In this document: positions 23,456 through 31,739 of the stretch, in pieces | How positions within the stretch are numbered: the first letter of the stretch is position 1 | How the letters are laid out: every line of letters begins with the position of its first letter | NCBI RefSeq assembly: GCF_014203895.1 | Contig: NZ_JACHJY010000006.1 | Span: forward strand, 186,001-250,000 | From: Streptomyces nymphaeiformis | GTDB lineage: Bacteria; Actinomycetota; Actinomycetes; Streptomycetales; Streptomycetaceae | Direction: 5' to 3' | DNA: 64,000 nucleotides | Position numbers and translations under genes: made by a program | Notes under the pieces: model-generated | The model's input: the letters and a program-made list of their open reading frames with translations, nothing else | Databases searched by the model: none | What the model was told of the DNA's origin: nothing

Positions 23456-23590
23456 CCACGCGCACGCGTACGGCCCGACGGACCACGCGCGCGCGTACGG
23501 ACCGCGCGCGCACGACGGGTGCCACGCGCGCGTACCCGCGGACAAGCGGACGACCGGGCCACGCGGGCGCGTGCGTACGCCCGGCACTGG
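23456..23590. repeat. Alternating purine-pyrimidine, CG-rich degenerate repeat
   Basis: The gap between mmpB and maf is built from variants of CACGCGCGCGTACG (for example CACGCGCACGCGTACG, CACGCGCGCGCGTACG, GCACGACGGGTGCC). Long runs alternate purine and pyrimidine. This composition favours left-handed Z-DNA. No convincing coding content on either strand. Confidence 0.6.
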
Positions 23591-23603
23591 CTACGCTGCC
23601 CCC

Positions 23604-24209
23604 ATGACTGCTGATCCGCGCCGTGTCGTGCTCGCCTCCGCCTCCCCCGCCCGGCTCGGCCTGCTCCGGCAGGCCGGACTCGCTCCCGAGGTGATCGTGA
23701 GCGGCGTCGACGAGGACAAGGTCCACGCCCCGACCCCGGCCGAACTCGCGCTCGCCCTCGCCGAGGCGAAGGCAGCCCACGTGGCCGCCAAGCCCGAGGC
23801 GTTCGGCGCGCTCGTCATCGGCTGCGACTCGGTCCTGGAGCTCGACAAGCAGGCCCTGGGCAAGCCGGCCGACGCCGAGGAGGCCACCGCCCGCTGGAAG
23901 TCGATGCGGGGCCGGGTCGGCATCCTCCAGACCGGCCACTGCGTGTACGACACGGCCGCCAAGCGCTACGAGTCGGCGACGGCCTCCACCGTGGTCCGCT
24001 TCGGCGAGCCGACGGACGAGGAGATCGCCGCGTACGTGGCGAGCGGCGAACCGCTCCACGTGGCGGGCGCGTTCACCCTGGACGGCCGCTCGGCCCCGTT
24101 CATCGACGGCATCGACGGCGACCCGGGCAATGTGATCGGCCTGTCCCTGCCGCTCCTGCGCAGGCTCCTGCGGAAGCTGGACGTCGAGATCACCGACCTC
24201 TGGGCCTGA
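23604..24209 (+). CDS. maf: Maf family nucleotide pyrophosphatase
   Basis: 201 residues. Maf/YhdE proteins hydrolyse non-canonical or pyrimidine nucleoside triphosphates and affect septation. The signature SASPARLGLLRQAGL, the acidic VIGCDSVLELD, LGKPADAEEA and FTLDGRSAPFIDGIDGDPGN blocks are all present. ATG 23604 begins right at the conserved domain (MTADPRRVVLASASPAR). It converges on a membrane-protein gene three bases away. Confidence 0.93.
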   Translation: MTADPRRVVLASASPARLGLLRQAGLAPEVIVSGVDEDKVHAPTPAELALALAEAKAAHVAAKPEAFGALVIGCDSVLELDKQALGKPADAEEATARWKSMRGRVGILQTGHCVYDTAAKRYESATASTVVRFGEPTDEEIAAYVASGEPLHVAGAFTLDGRSAPFIDGIDGDPGNVIGLSLPLLRRLLRKLDVEITDLWA

Positions 24210-24211
24210 GG

Positions 24212-24652
24212 TCAGCCGACGGCCGGAACCTCCTCGGGGACGTCCTTCGCGCGCTCCTCGCCGTACGCCACCAGGGTGAGGACGACGAGCCCGAGCACGG
24301 TCACCAGGAACGCGAAGGCGGGCCAGCCGAGGAGGCCGACGGAGACCGCGCCGAGGACGCCGTGGACGATCGCGCAGCCGATGAGGAGCGCCCGGCCGAA
24401 GCGGCCCGGGCGGCGGTCGCGGACGCCCGCGACGAGGGCGACGAGTCCGCAGAGGAGGAGGGCGGCGCCGGAGGCGATGCCGAGTCCCCAGGTGCCGGTG
24501 ACCATCGCGTCGGGGTCCATGCCGGCGAGGGACATCGACTGGGCTTCCAGGAAGCCGGCCATGACGGCGTTGATCGCGACGATGCCGGGTGCTTCGAGGA
24601 AGAGCACCGCGGCCGTCACGAGCGCTATCGGTCTGCGGGCCACCTCGGCCAC
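24212..24652 (-). CDS. Four-span membrane protein of unknown function
   Basis: 146 residues with about four hydrophobic helices (PIALVTAAVLFLEAPGIVAI, GIASGAALLLCGLVALVAGV, ALLIGCAIVHGVLGAVSVGL, PAFAFLVTVLGLVVLTLVAY) and a short acidic C-terminus. I recognise no family. It lies between maf and accA2 and stops two bases from the maf stop. Confidence 0.85.
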   Translation of the reverse strand: MAEVARRPIALVTAAVLFLEAPGIVAINAVMAGFLEAQSMSLAGMDPDAMVTGTWGLGIASGAALLLCGLVALVAGVRDRRPGRFGRALLIGCAIVHGVLGAVSVGLLGWPAFAFLVTVLGLVVLTLVAYGEERAKDVPEEVPAVG

Positions 24653-25038
24653 CCCCTGGATTCAGCTGTTACCGAGAGTACGGTCGACAGCGCGAAGGCT
24701 ACTGGCCGGTAAACCCTCGGACAAGAGTTCCCGCACGGCGGGCGACGGTGGAGGATCAACGGACGATCGACGGACCGCCCGGCAAAGAATCATTGAGCCA
24801 TTCGTAGGGACTCCACAAAGAAACCCGAACGGCCCCTGGTCCCACGAACAGAGACCTGCGCCACACCTCAGAGCTACTGTGCCGTCAAGGAACCCTGCGT
24901 ACCGTGGTGCGACAAGGGAATTCACGACCCGAGCGGGCCCGTGGTCACGCTCCGTGTGGGCAAGCTCACCACTGGGGACGGGTCGAAAGGCCGTGTCGGC
25001 AGTCCCTAAACTCAGCTTGTTTCAAGGAGGGAGCCATC
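24653..25038. other. 386-bp non-coding leader of accA2
   Basis: No gene is convincing here on either strand. It contains the 11-base element shared with pccB (24797-24807) and ends in the strong ribosome site AAGGAGGG before GTG 25039. The length suggests a long regulated 5' region, but I see no riboswitch I can name. Confidence 0.5.
24797..24807. promoter_or_regulatory. Element GCCATTCGTAG upstream of accA2
   Basis: Identical to 19207-19217 before pccB. Here it is 231 bases before the accA2 start. A common regulator of acyl-CoA carboxylase genes is a reasonable inference. Confidence 0.45.
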
Positions 25039-26793
25039 GTGCGCAAGGTGCTCATCGCCAACCGTGGCGAAATCGCTGTCCGTGTGGCCCGGGCGTGCCG
25101 GGACGCGGGTATCGGCAGCGTGGCCGTGTACGCCGATCCGGACCGGGATGCTCTGCATGTCCGGGCGGCCGACGAGGCCTTCGCTCTGGGCGGTGACACT
25201 CCGGCCACCAGCTACCTGGACATGGCGAAGGTCCTGCAGGCCGCGAAGGACTCCGGCGCGGACGCGGTTCACCCGGGTTACGGATTCCTCTCCGAGAACG
25301 CCGAGTTCGCGCAGGCGGTGCTCGACGCGGGTCTGACGTGGATCGGCCCGCCGCCGCAGGCGATCCGGGACCTGGGTGACAAGGTCGCCGCCCGTCACAT
25401 CGCGCAGCGCGCCGGCGCCCCGCTGGTCGCGGGCACGCCGGACCCGGTGTCGGGTGCCGAGGAGGTCGTGGCCTTCGCCGAGGAGCACGGCCTGCCGATC
25501 GCGATCAAGGCCGCCTTCGGCGGCGGCGGCCGCGGCCTGAAGGTCGCCCGCACGCTCGAAGAGGTCCCGGAGCTGTACGACTCGGCGGTCCGTGAGGCCG
25601 TGGCGGCCTTCGGCCGCGGCGAGTGCTTCGTCGAGCGCTACCTCGACAAGCCCCGCCACGTCGAGACCCAGTGCCTCGCCGACTCCCACGGCAACGTGGT
25701 CGTCGTCTCGACGCGCGACTGCTCGCTGCAGCGCCGCCACCAGAAGCTGGTCGAGGAGGCCCCGGCGCCGTTCCTGACCGAGGCGCAGAACGAGCAGCTG
25801 TACGCGGCGTCGAAGGCGATCCTGAAGGAGGCCGGCTACGTCGGCGCCGGCACGGTCGAGTTCCTCGTCGGCCTCGACGGCACGATCTCCTTCCTGGAGG
25901 TCAACACGCGTCTGCAGGTCGAGCACCCGGTGACCGAGGAGGTCACGGGCATCGACCTGGTCCGCGAGATGTTCCGCATCGCGGACGGCGAGGAGCTCGG
26001 TTACGGCGACCCGGAGATCCGCGGTCACTCCTTCGAGTTCCGCATCAACGGCGAGGACCCGGGCCGCAACTTCCTCCCGGCCCCCGGCACGGTCACGGTC
26101 TTCACCCCGCCGACCGGCCCGGGTGTCCGTCTGGACGCGGGCGTCGAGTCCGGCTCGGTCATCGGCCCGGCCTGGGACTCGCTCCTGGCCAAGCTGATCA
26201 TCACCGGCGCCACCCGCGAGCAGGCCCTCCAGCGCGCCGCGCGCGCCCTGGCGGAGTTCAAGGTCGAGGGCATGGCGACGGCGATCCCGTTCCACCAGGC
26301 CGTCGTGGTCGACCCGGCCTTCACGGCCGACCCGTTCCAGGTCCACACCCGCTGGATCGAGACGGAGTTCGTCAACGAGATCAAGCCGTTCGCCCCGGCC
26401 GGCTCGGAGGCGGACGAGGACGAGGCGGGCCGCGAGACGATCGTCGTCGAGGTCGGCGGCAAGCGCCTCGAGGTCTCCCTGCCGTCCTCCCTCGGGATGA
26501 CGCTGGCGCGCACGGGCCTGGCGGCCGGTGCGAAGCCGAAGCGGCGCGCGGCGAAGAAGTCCGGCCCGACCGCCTCGGGCGACACCCTCGCGTCCCCGAT
26601 GCAGGGCACGATCGTGAAGGTCGCGGTCGAGGAGGGCCAGGAGGTCAAGGAGGGCGACCTGATCGTCGTCCTCGAGGCCATGAAGATGGAGCAGCCCCTC
26701 AACGCCCACCGCTCCGGCACCGTCAAGGGCCTGAGCGCCGAGGTCGGCGCCTCCGTCACCTCCGGTGCCGTCATCTGCGACATCAAGGACTGA
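25039..26793 (+). CDS. accA2: Acyl-CoA carboxylase alpha subunit (biotin carboxylase + biotin carrier)
   Basis: 584 residues, typical of Streptomyces AccA proteins that serve acetyl- and propionyl-CoA carboxylases. Biotin carboxylase domain 1-445: KVLIANRGEIAVRVARACRD, HPGYGFLSENAEFA, the ATP loop KAAFGGGGRGLK, and FLEVNTRLQVEHPVTE. The C-terminal 75 residues are the biotinyl domain with the target lysine in EAMKMEQPL. An Ala/Lys linker (GAKPKRRAAKKSGP) lies between. GTG start with AAGGAGGG. Partner subunits pccB/pccE are 4 kb upstream, and birA supplies biotinylation. Confidence 0.97.
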   Translation: MRKVLIANRGEIAVRVARACRDAGIGSVAVYADPDRDALHVRAADEAFALGGDTPATSYLDMAKVLQAAKDSGADAVHPGYGFLSENAEFAQAVLDAGLTWIGPPPQAIRDLGDKVAARHIAQRAGAPLVAGTPDPVSGAEEVVAFAEEHGLPIAIKAAFGGGGRGLKVARTLEEVPELYDSAVREAVAAFGRGECFVERYLDKPRHVETQCLADSHGNVVVVSTRDCSLQRRHQKLVEEAPAPFLTEAQNEQLYAASKAILKEAGYVGAGTVEFLVGLDGTISFLEVNTRLQVEHPVTEEVTGIDLVREMFRIADGEELGYGDPEIRGHSFEFRINGEDPGRNFLPAPGTVTVFTPPTGPGVRLDAGVESGSVIGPAWDSLLAKLIITGATREQALQRAARALAEFKVEGMATAIPFHQAVVVDPAFTADPFQVHTRWIETEFVNEIKPFAPAGSEADEDEAGRETIVVEVGGKRLEVSLPSSLGMTLARTGLAAGAKPKRRAAKKSGPTASGDTLASPMQGTIVKVAVEEGQEVKEGDLIVVLEAMKMEQPLNAHRSGTVKGLSAEVGASVTSGAVICDIKD

Positions 26794-26814
26794 TCCGTCG
26801 CACCCAGTACGGTA

Positions 26815-26850
26815 CGAAGGGCCCGCAGGCAGCCGCCTGCGGGCCCTTCG
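26815..26850. terminator. Terminator hairpin after accA2
   Basis: A perfect 16-bp stem (CGAAGGGCCCGCAGGC with its complement) and a 4-base loop, 22 bases past the accA2 stop and 23 before the TetR start. It separates the two transcripts. Confidence 0.85.
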
Positions 26851-26872
26851 CACGAGAGGAGCCCGTTCGCCC

Positions 26873-27418
26873 ATGCGCGCCGACGCACGCCGCAACCACG
26901 AACGACTGCTCGTCGAGGCCCGCGCCGCCTTCGGGGAACAGGGCGCGGACGCACCCCTGGAGGAGGTCGCGCGCCGCGCGGGCGTCGGGATCGGCACCCT
27001 CTACCGCCACTTCCCCACCCGGGCCGACCTGTTGAACGCGGTCTTCCAGGAGGCGCTGGCCGAACTGCTCGACCGCTCGCGGGAGCTGGCGGAGGCGGAC
27101 GCGCCGTGCCGGGCGCTCGTGGAGTGGCTGCGGGCCCTGATCGCCCACGCGGGTGAGTACCGGGGGCTCGCGCACGCGCTGATGTCCGCCTCGTACGACC
27201 GGAGTTCGGCCCTGGCGCGGTGCAGCGATCCGCTGCGCGCGGCGGGCGAGCGGCTGCTCGAAAGGGCCCGGAAGGCGGGACAGGTGCGCGCCGACGTGTC
27301 GATCGGCGACCTGATGCAGCTGACCAACGCGATCGCGCTGGCGGCGGAACAGTGCCCGGAGGACGTGTTCCTCGCGGACCGCCTGCTCGCGCTGACGCTG
27401 CGGGGGCTGAAGGACTGA
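26873..27418 (+). CDS. TetR family transcriptional regulator
   Basis: 181 residues. Helix-turn-helix at residues 25-50 (LEEVARRAGVGIGTLYRHFP, TRADLLNAVFQE), then a helical ligand-binding domain ending LLALTLRGLKD. AGAGGAG lies 13 bases before the ATG. No oxidoreductase or pump is divergent from it, so its target is unclear. It could act on accA2, but that is only position-based. Confidence 0.88.
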   Translation: MRADARRNHERLLVEARAAFGEQGADAPLEEVARRAGVGIGTLYRHFPTRADLLNAVFQEALAELLDRSRELAEADAPCRALVEWLRALIAHAGEYRGLAHALMSASYDRSSALARCSDPLRAAGERLLERARKAGQVRADVSIGDLMQLTNAIALAAEQCPEDVFLADRLLALTLRGLKD

Positions 27419-27438
27419 GGTACGTCCGGGAGCGGCGT

Positions 27439-27460
27439 GGGACCCCTGGGGGAGGGTCCC
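27439..27460. terminator. Short terminator-like hairpin between converging genes
   Basis: GGGACCC pairs with GGGTCCC around an 8-base loop between the TetR and DeoR stops. Confidence 0.5.
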
Positions 27461-27489
27461 TCGGGTACTGCGGCCGACTTCTTCCGACG

Positions 27490-28452
27490 TCAGCGGCGGC
27501 GCATGTCCGCGACCCGGGCCGTGCGCTCCAGCGTCTCCGCGGCCATTCCGCCGCCCGGTCCACGGAACTGACCGGCCGCCATCCGCCCGCGCTGGACGGG
27601 GAGCGGCACGTCACGGCGGGGCCGGGCGCCCGGGGGGAGCTGTTCGCCGCCGACGGGGCCGGCGGCCGCGCCCGTACCGGCGACGGCGATCTGGACGCCC
27701 TGGTCGGCGAGGGCCTGGAGCTCGGTGGCGGCCCGCTCGTCGTGGGCCGGGGGCTCGTCGGTCACCAGGCGGGTGATGACGTCCGTCGGCACCGTCTGGA
27801 ACATGGTGTCGGAGCCGAGCTTGGTGTGGTCGGCCAGGACCACGACCTCGGCCGCCGCCTGCACGAGTGCCCGGTCCACGCTCGCGGAGAGCATGTTGGA
27901 CGTGGACAGGCCGCGCTCGGCGGTCAGGCCGCTCCCGGAGAGGAAGGCCCGGGAGACCCGGAGTCCCTGGAGCGACTGCTCGGCCCCGCTGCCCACGAGG
28001 GCGTAGTTGGAGCCGCGCAGGGTGCCGCCGGTCATGACGACCTCGACCCGGTTGGCGTGGGCGAGGGCCTGGGCGACGAGCAGGGAGTTGGTGACGACGG
28101 TCAGGCCGGGCACGCGGGCGAGCCGGCGGGCCAGCTCCTGCGTGGTCGTCCCGGCGCCGACGACGATGGCCTCGCCCTCCTCGACGAGGCTCGCGGCGAC
28201 GTCGGCGATGGCCGTCTTCTCCGCTGTGGCGAGATGGGATTTCTGCGGGAAGCCGGATTCTCGCGTGAATCCGCCCGGCAACACCGCACCGCCGTGGCGG
28301 CGGTCGAGGAGTCCTTCTGCCTCAAGGGCCCGTACGTCTCTCCGTACGGTCACTTCAGAGGTCTGGACGACGCGGGCGAGCTCGCGGAGCGACACGGCCC
28401 CATTGGCTCGCACCATTTCGAGGATCAACTGACGACGTTCTGCAGCGAACAC
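27490..28452 (-). CDS. DeoR family transcriptional regulator
   Basis: 320 residues. The N-terminal helix-turn-helix reads MFAAERRQLILEMVRANG, SLRELARVVQTSEVTVRRDV, and the effector domain has the phosphosugar-isomerase-like blocks VGAGTTTQELARRL, VVTNSLLVAQALA, MTGGTLRGSNYALVG and VVVLADHTKLGS. The last 60 residues are a Pro/Gly/Arg-rich extension. DeoR proteins answer to phosphorylated sugars such as deoxyribose-5-phosphate. Neighbouring PNP, mutase and deoC make it the obvious candidate reader of the 12-bp palindrome found at four nucleoside promoters. Confidence 0.9.
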   Translation of the reverse strand: MFAAERRQLILEMVRANGAVSLRELARVVQTSEVTVRRDVRALEAEGLLDRRHGGAVLPGGFTRESGFPQKSHLATAEKTAIADVAASLVEEGEAIVVGAGTTTQELARRLARVPGLTVVTNSLLVAQALAHANRVEVVMTGGTLRGSNYALVGSGAEQSLQGLRVSRAFLSGSGLTAERGLSTSNMLSASVDRALVQAAAEVVVLADHTKLGSDTMFQTVPTDVITRLVTDEPPAHDERAATELQALADQGVQIAVAGTGAAAGPVGGEQLPPGARPRRDVPLPVQRGRMAAGQFRGPGGGMAAETLERTARVADMRRR

Positions 28453-28521
28453 GAAACTGACAGTAACGTGAGCGGCCGATACTTTTCAGCACTATGCGCC
28501 GAATTGCAGAAGATGCGCACG

Positions 28522-28555
28522 GACGGGGCCTCCACGTGGTATGGGAGGCCCCGTC
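28522..28555. terminator. Terminator hairpin after lpdA
   Basis: A perfect 12-bp stem (GACGGGGCCTCC with its complement) and a 10-base loop, 87 bases beyond the stop of the minus-strand flavoprotein gene at 28642. Confidence 0.75.
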
Positions 28556-28641
28556 GTTGATCGTTCTATGCCCGGGATTGCCGGGGGTTGTCCGAGTGGG
28601 CGAACCGTTCCCGCAGGCGGGGGCCGGACCGGAGCGGGACC

Positions 28642-30081
28642 TCAGGCCTCGCCCGTCGCCTTTCGGGTGTGCAACTGCCGTGCCACTTCCGCGATCGAGC
28701 CCGACAGGGAGGGGTACACGGTGAAAGCATTTGCGATCTGTTCGACCGTCAGATTGTTGTCGACCGCGATCGAGATGGGATGGATCAGCTCGCTCGCCTT
28801 CGGCGCGACGACACAGCCGCCGACCACGATGCCGGTGCCGGGACGGCAGAAGATCTTCACGAAGCCGTCCCGGATGCCCTGCATCTTCGCGCGCGGGTTG
28901 CGCAGCAGCGGCAGCTTGACGACCTTGGCGTCGATCTTGCCCGCGTCCACGTCGGCCTGGGTGTAGCCGACGGTGGCGATCTCCGGGTCGGTGAAGACGT
29001 TCGAGGAGACCGTCTTCAGGTTCAGCGGGGCCACCGCGTCGCCGAGGAAGTGGTACATCGCGATCCGGCCCTGCATGGCGGCGACGGAGGCGAGCGCGAA
29101 GACGCCCGTGACGTCACCGGCGGCGTACACGCCGGGCGCGGTGGTGCGGGAGACCTTGTCGGTCCAGATGTGACCGGAGTCCTTCAGCTTGACCCCCGCC
29201 TCCTCCAGACCCATTCCGGCCGAGTTCGGGATCGCGCCGACCGCCATCAGGCAGTGCGTGCCGGAGATGACCCGGCCGTCCGAGAGCGTGACCTCGACCC
29301 GGTCGCCGACCCGCTTGGCGGACTCGGCGCGGGAGCGGGCCATGACGTTCATGCCGCGGCGCCGGAAGACGTCCTCCAGGACGGCGGCGGCGTCCGGGTC
29401 CTCGCCGGGGAGGACGCGGTCTCGGGAGGAGACGAGCGTGACCCGGGAGCCGAGCGCCTGGTAGGCGCCGGCGAACTCGGCGCCGGTGACGCCGGAGCCG
29501 ACCACGATGAGCTCCTCGGGGAGCTCCTTCAGGTCGTAGACCTGCGTCCAGTTCAGGATGCGCTCGCCGTCCGGCTTGGCGTCGGGCACCTCGCGCGGAT
29601 GGCCGCCGGTCGCGATCAGCACCGCGTCGGCGGTCAGCGTCTCCTCGGTGCCGTCGGCGGCGGTGACGATCACCTGGCGGGAGCCGTCCATCGCCTGCCG
29701 GCCGTCCAGCCGGCCGCGGCCGCGCAGGACCCGGGCGCCGGCCCGGGTGACGGAGGCGGTGATGTCGTGGGACTGGGCGAGCGCGAGGCGCTTCACCCGT
29801 CGGTTCACCTTGCCGAGGTCCACGCCGACGACGCGGGCGGCCTGCTCGATGTGCGGGGTGTCGTCCGCGACGATGATGCCGAGCTCCTCGTAGGAGGAGT
29901 CGAAGGTGGTCATCACCTCGGCGGTGGCGATCAGGGTCTTCGAGGGGACGCAGTCGGTCAGGACGGACGCGCCGCCGAGGCCGTCGCAGTCGACGACGGT
30001 CACCTCCGCGCCGAGCTGGGCGCCCACGAGGGCCGCCTCGTATCCGCCGGGTCCGCCGCCGATGATCACGATCCGGGTCAC
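28642..30081 (-). CDS. lpdA: LpdA-like NAD(P)H:quinone dehydrogenase (dihydrolipoamide dehydrogenase fold)
   Basis: 479 residues of the FAD-dependent pyridine nucleotide-disulfide reductase fold: FAD motif IVIIGGGPGGYEAALVG, NAD(P) motif ELIVVGSGVTGAEFAGAYQA, second FAD motif APGVYAAGDVTGVFALASVA. In true Lpd the redox disulfide is CLNVGC; here the block reads GGASVLTDCVPSK, so one cysteine is lost. The C-terminal His-Glu pair is also missing (YPSLSGSIAEV). It therefore cannot run the lipoamide reaction and resembles mycobacterial LpdA, a quinone reductase. Two tandem 24-base repeats lie upstream. Confidence 0.9.
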   Translation of the reverse strand: MTRIVIIGGGPGGYEAALVGAQLGAEVTVVDCDGLGGASVLTDCVPSKTLIATAEVMTTFDSSYEELGIIVADDTPHIEQAARVVGVDLGKVNRRVKRLALAQSHDITASVTRAGARVLRGRGRLDGRQAMDGSRQVIVTAADGTEETLTADAVLIATGGHPREVPDAKPDGERILNWTQVYDLKELPEELIVVGSGVTGAEFAGAYQALGSRVTLVSSRDRVLPGEDPDAAAVLEDVFRRRGMNVMARSRAESAKRVGDRVEVTLSDGRVISGTHCLMAVGAIPNSAGMGLEEAGVKLKDSGHIWTDKVSRTTAPGVYAAGDVTGVFALASVAAMQGRIAMYHFLGDAVAPLNLKTVSSNVFTDPEIATVGYTQADVDAGKIDAKVVKLPLLRNPRAKMQGIRDGFVKIFCRPGTGIVVGGCVVAPKASELIHPISIAVDNNLTVEQIANAFTVYPSLSGSIAEVARQLHTRKATGEA

Positions 30082-30135
30082 TGGGATCTACGCCTCGCGC
30101 TCTCGTTCTGCCGGGGGGTCCCCCCGCTGGGATGC

Positions 30136-30189
30136 AGTGCGTACGCCATTGTCCCGCACGCTTCAAGTGCGTAGCCCATTGTCCCGCAC
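30136..30189. promoter_or_regulatory. Tandem 24-bp repeats upstream of lpdA
   Basis: Units at 30136-30159 and 30166-30189 differ at two bases and start 30 bp apart, almost three helical turns. Each carries a GTGCG...CGCAC inverted pair around CCATTGTCC. They lie 55-108 bases before the lpdA start, so cooperative binding of one regulator is likely. Confidence 0.6.
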
Positions 30190-30320
30190 TCCGGGCGCGG
30201 CCTCGCGCCGGGGCCCGTCGAAGGGGTGCGGACGGGTGCCGGCCTGCGCGTGGAGCCCCCCGTACGGCCGCCACCTCGGTGTTCGTCGGACACCCCGCCC
30301 CCTCCCGTACCCTCGGTCCC

Positions 30321-30758
30321 ATGTCGCTCTACGCCGCTTTCGCCGGCAACCTCGACGCGCGGCTGATGAGCCGCCGCGCACCGCACTCCCCGCTGCGCGG
30401 CACCGGCTGGCTGAACGGCTGGCGGCTCACCTTCGGCGGTGAGCAGATGGGCTGGGAGGGAGCGCTGGCCACGATCGTGGAGGCCCCCGGTTCCCAGGTG
30501 TTCGTGGCGCTGTACGACATCGCGCCGATGGACGAGGACTCCATGGACCGCTGGGAGGGCGTGGGCCTCGGCATCTACCGGCGGATGCGGGTGCGCGTGC
30601 ACACCCTGGACGGCGACGAGCCGGCCTGGGTGTACGTGCTCAACGCCTACGAGGGCGGGCTGCCGTCCGCGCGGTACCTGGGAGAGGTCGCCGACGCGGC
30701 CGAGTCGGCGGGCGCGCCGCACGACTACGTGATGGAGTTGCGCAAGCGACCCTGCTGA
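30321..30758 (+). CDS. Gamma-glutamylcyclotransferase-like protein
   Basis: 145 residues with the small beta-barrel GGCT fold: substrate loop LYAAFAGNLDARLM, WRLTFGGEQMGWEGALATIV, VFVALYDIAPMDEDSMDRWE, VYVLNAYEGGLPSARYL. The family releases 5-oxoproline from gamma-glutamyl compounds or trims related amides; the true substrate here is not readable. ATG 30321 starts the domain directly. PNP follows in the same direction with its own promoter. Confidence 0.85.
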   Translation: MSLYAAFAGNLDARLMSRRAPHSPLRGTGWLNGWRLTFGGEQMGWEGALATIVEAPGSQVFVALYDIAPMDEDSMDRWEGVGLGIYRRMRVRVHTLDGDEPAWVYVLNAYEGGLPSARYLGEVADAAESAGAPHDYVMELRKRPC

Positions 30759-30842
30759 TCCTGTCGGTCCGCCCGGGCGGCCGGAATCCGCCGTTCGTCG
30801 GAAACGACAAGACAACGATCGCATGTCCGTCCGCATCGTCAT

Positions 30843-30854
30843 CTACGCGCGTAG
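30843..30854. promoter_or_regulatory. Nucleoside-regulon palindrome CTACGCGCGTAG, PNP site
   Basis: A perfect 12-bp palindrome 81 bases before the PNP GTG. TACGCT about 12 bases downstream could be the -10 box. The same palindrome occurs before deoC and add, and with one change before deoA. Confidence 0.7.
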
Positions 30855-30935
30855 GAATTCTCCGGCTACGCTGCTTCGCGTACCAAATCCGTCCGGGGCT
30901 CCCCTCGGACCCCCCTCCCCGAGGCGAGAGAGTCA

Positions 30936-31739
30936 GTGAACGCAACTGCCACCCCGTACGAGGCCGCCGAGGCCGCTGCCGCAGCCCTTCGCGAGCTGAC
31001 CGGCGTCGAGAACCACGACGTCGCCCTGGTCATGGGCTCCGGCTGGGCGCCCGCCGTCGACGCCCTCGGCGCTCCCGAGGCCGAGTTCCCGGTGACCGAG
31101 CTCCCCGGCTTCCCGCCGCCGGCCGTCGAGGGCCACGGCGGCAAGGTCCGCTCGTACAAGATCGGTGAGAAGCGCGCGCTGGTCTTCCTCGGCCGCACCC
31201 ACTTCTACGAGGGCCGCGGCGTCGCCTCCGTCGCGCACGGCGTCCGCACCGCCGTCGCCGCCGGCTGCAAGACCGTGATCCTCACCAACGGCTGCGGCGG
31301 CCTCCGCGAGGGCATGCGCCCCGGCCAGCCGGTCCTCATCAGCGACCACATCAACCTGACGGCCGCCTCCCCGATCGTCGGCGCGAACTTCGTCGACCTC
31401 ACCGACCTGTACTCGCCGCGCCTGCGCGCGCTGTGCAAGGAGGTCGACGAGACGCTGGAGGAGGGCGTGTACGTCCAGTTCCCCGGCCCGCACTACGAGA
31501 CGCCCGCCGAGATCAACATGGTCCGCGTGCTGGGCGGCGACCTCGTCGGCATGTCCACCGTCCTCGAGGCGATCGCGGCCCGCGAGGCCGGCGCCGAGGT
31601 CCTGGGCATCTCGCTCGTCACCAACCTGGCGGCGGGGCTCTCGGGCGAGCCGCTGAACCACGAGGAGGTGCTCCAGGCGGGGCGCGACTCGGCGGCGCGG
31701 ATGGGTGAGCTGCTGACGCGGGTGCTGGACCGGATCTGA
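30936..31739 (+). CDS. Purine-nucleoside phosphorylase
   Basis: 267 residues, the trimeric PNP type. It splits (deoxy)inosine and (deoxy)guanosine with phosphate to free base and (deoxy)ribose-1-phosphate. Motifs: VALVMGSGWAPAVDAL, VFLGRTHFYEGRG, LTNGCGGLREGMRPGQPVLI, the substrate loop FPGPHYETPAEINM, and GISLVTNLAAGLSGEPLNHE. GTG 30936 follows GAGGCGAGAGAG. The product feeds the phosphosugar mutase immediately downstream. Confidence 0.95.
   Translation: MNATATPYEAAEAAAAALRELTGVENHDVALVMGSGWAPAVDALGAPEAEFPVTELPGFPPPAVEGHGGKVRSYKIGEKRALVFLGRTHFYEGRGVASVAHGVRTAVAAGCKTVILTNGCGGLREGMRPGQPVLISDHINLTAASPIVGANFVDLTDLYSPRLRALCKEVDETLEEGVYVQFPGPHYETPAEINMVRVLGGDLVGMSTVLEAIAAREAGAEVLGISLVTNLAAGLSGEPLNHEEVLQAGRDSAARMGELLTRVLDRI

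Noticed and set aside
23456..23603. Arg/Thr-rich open frames in the CG-alternating spacer
   Set aside because: Produced by the repeats themselves; no ribosome site or domain.
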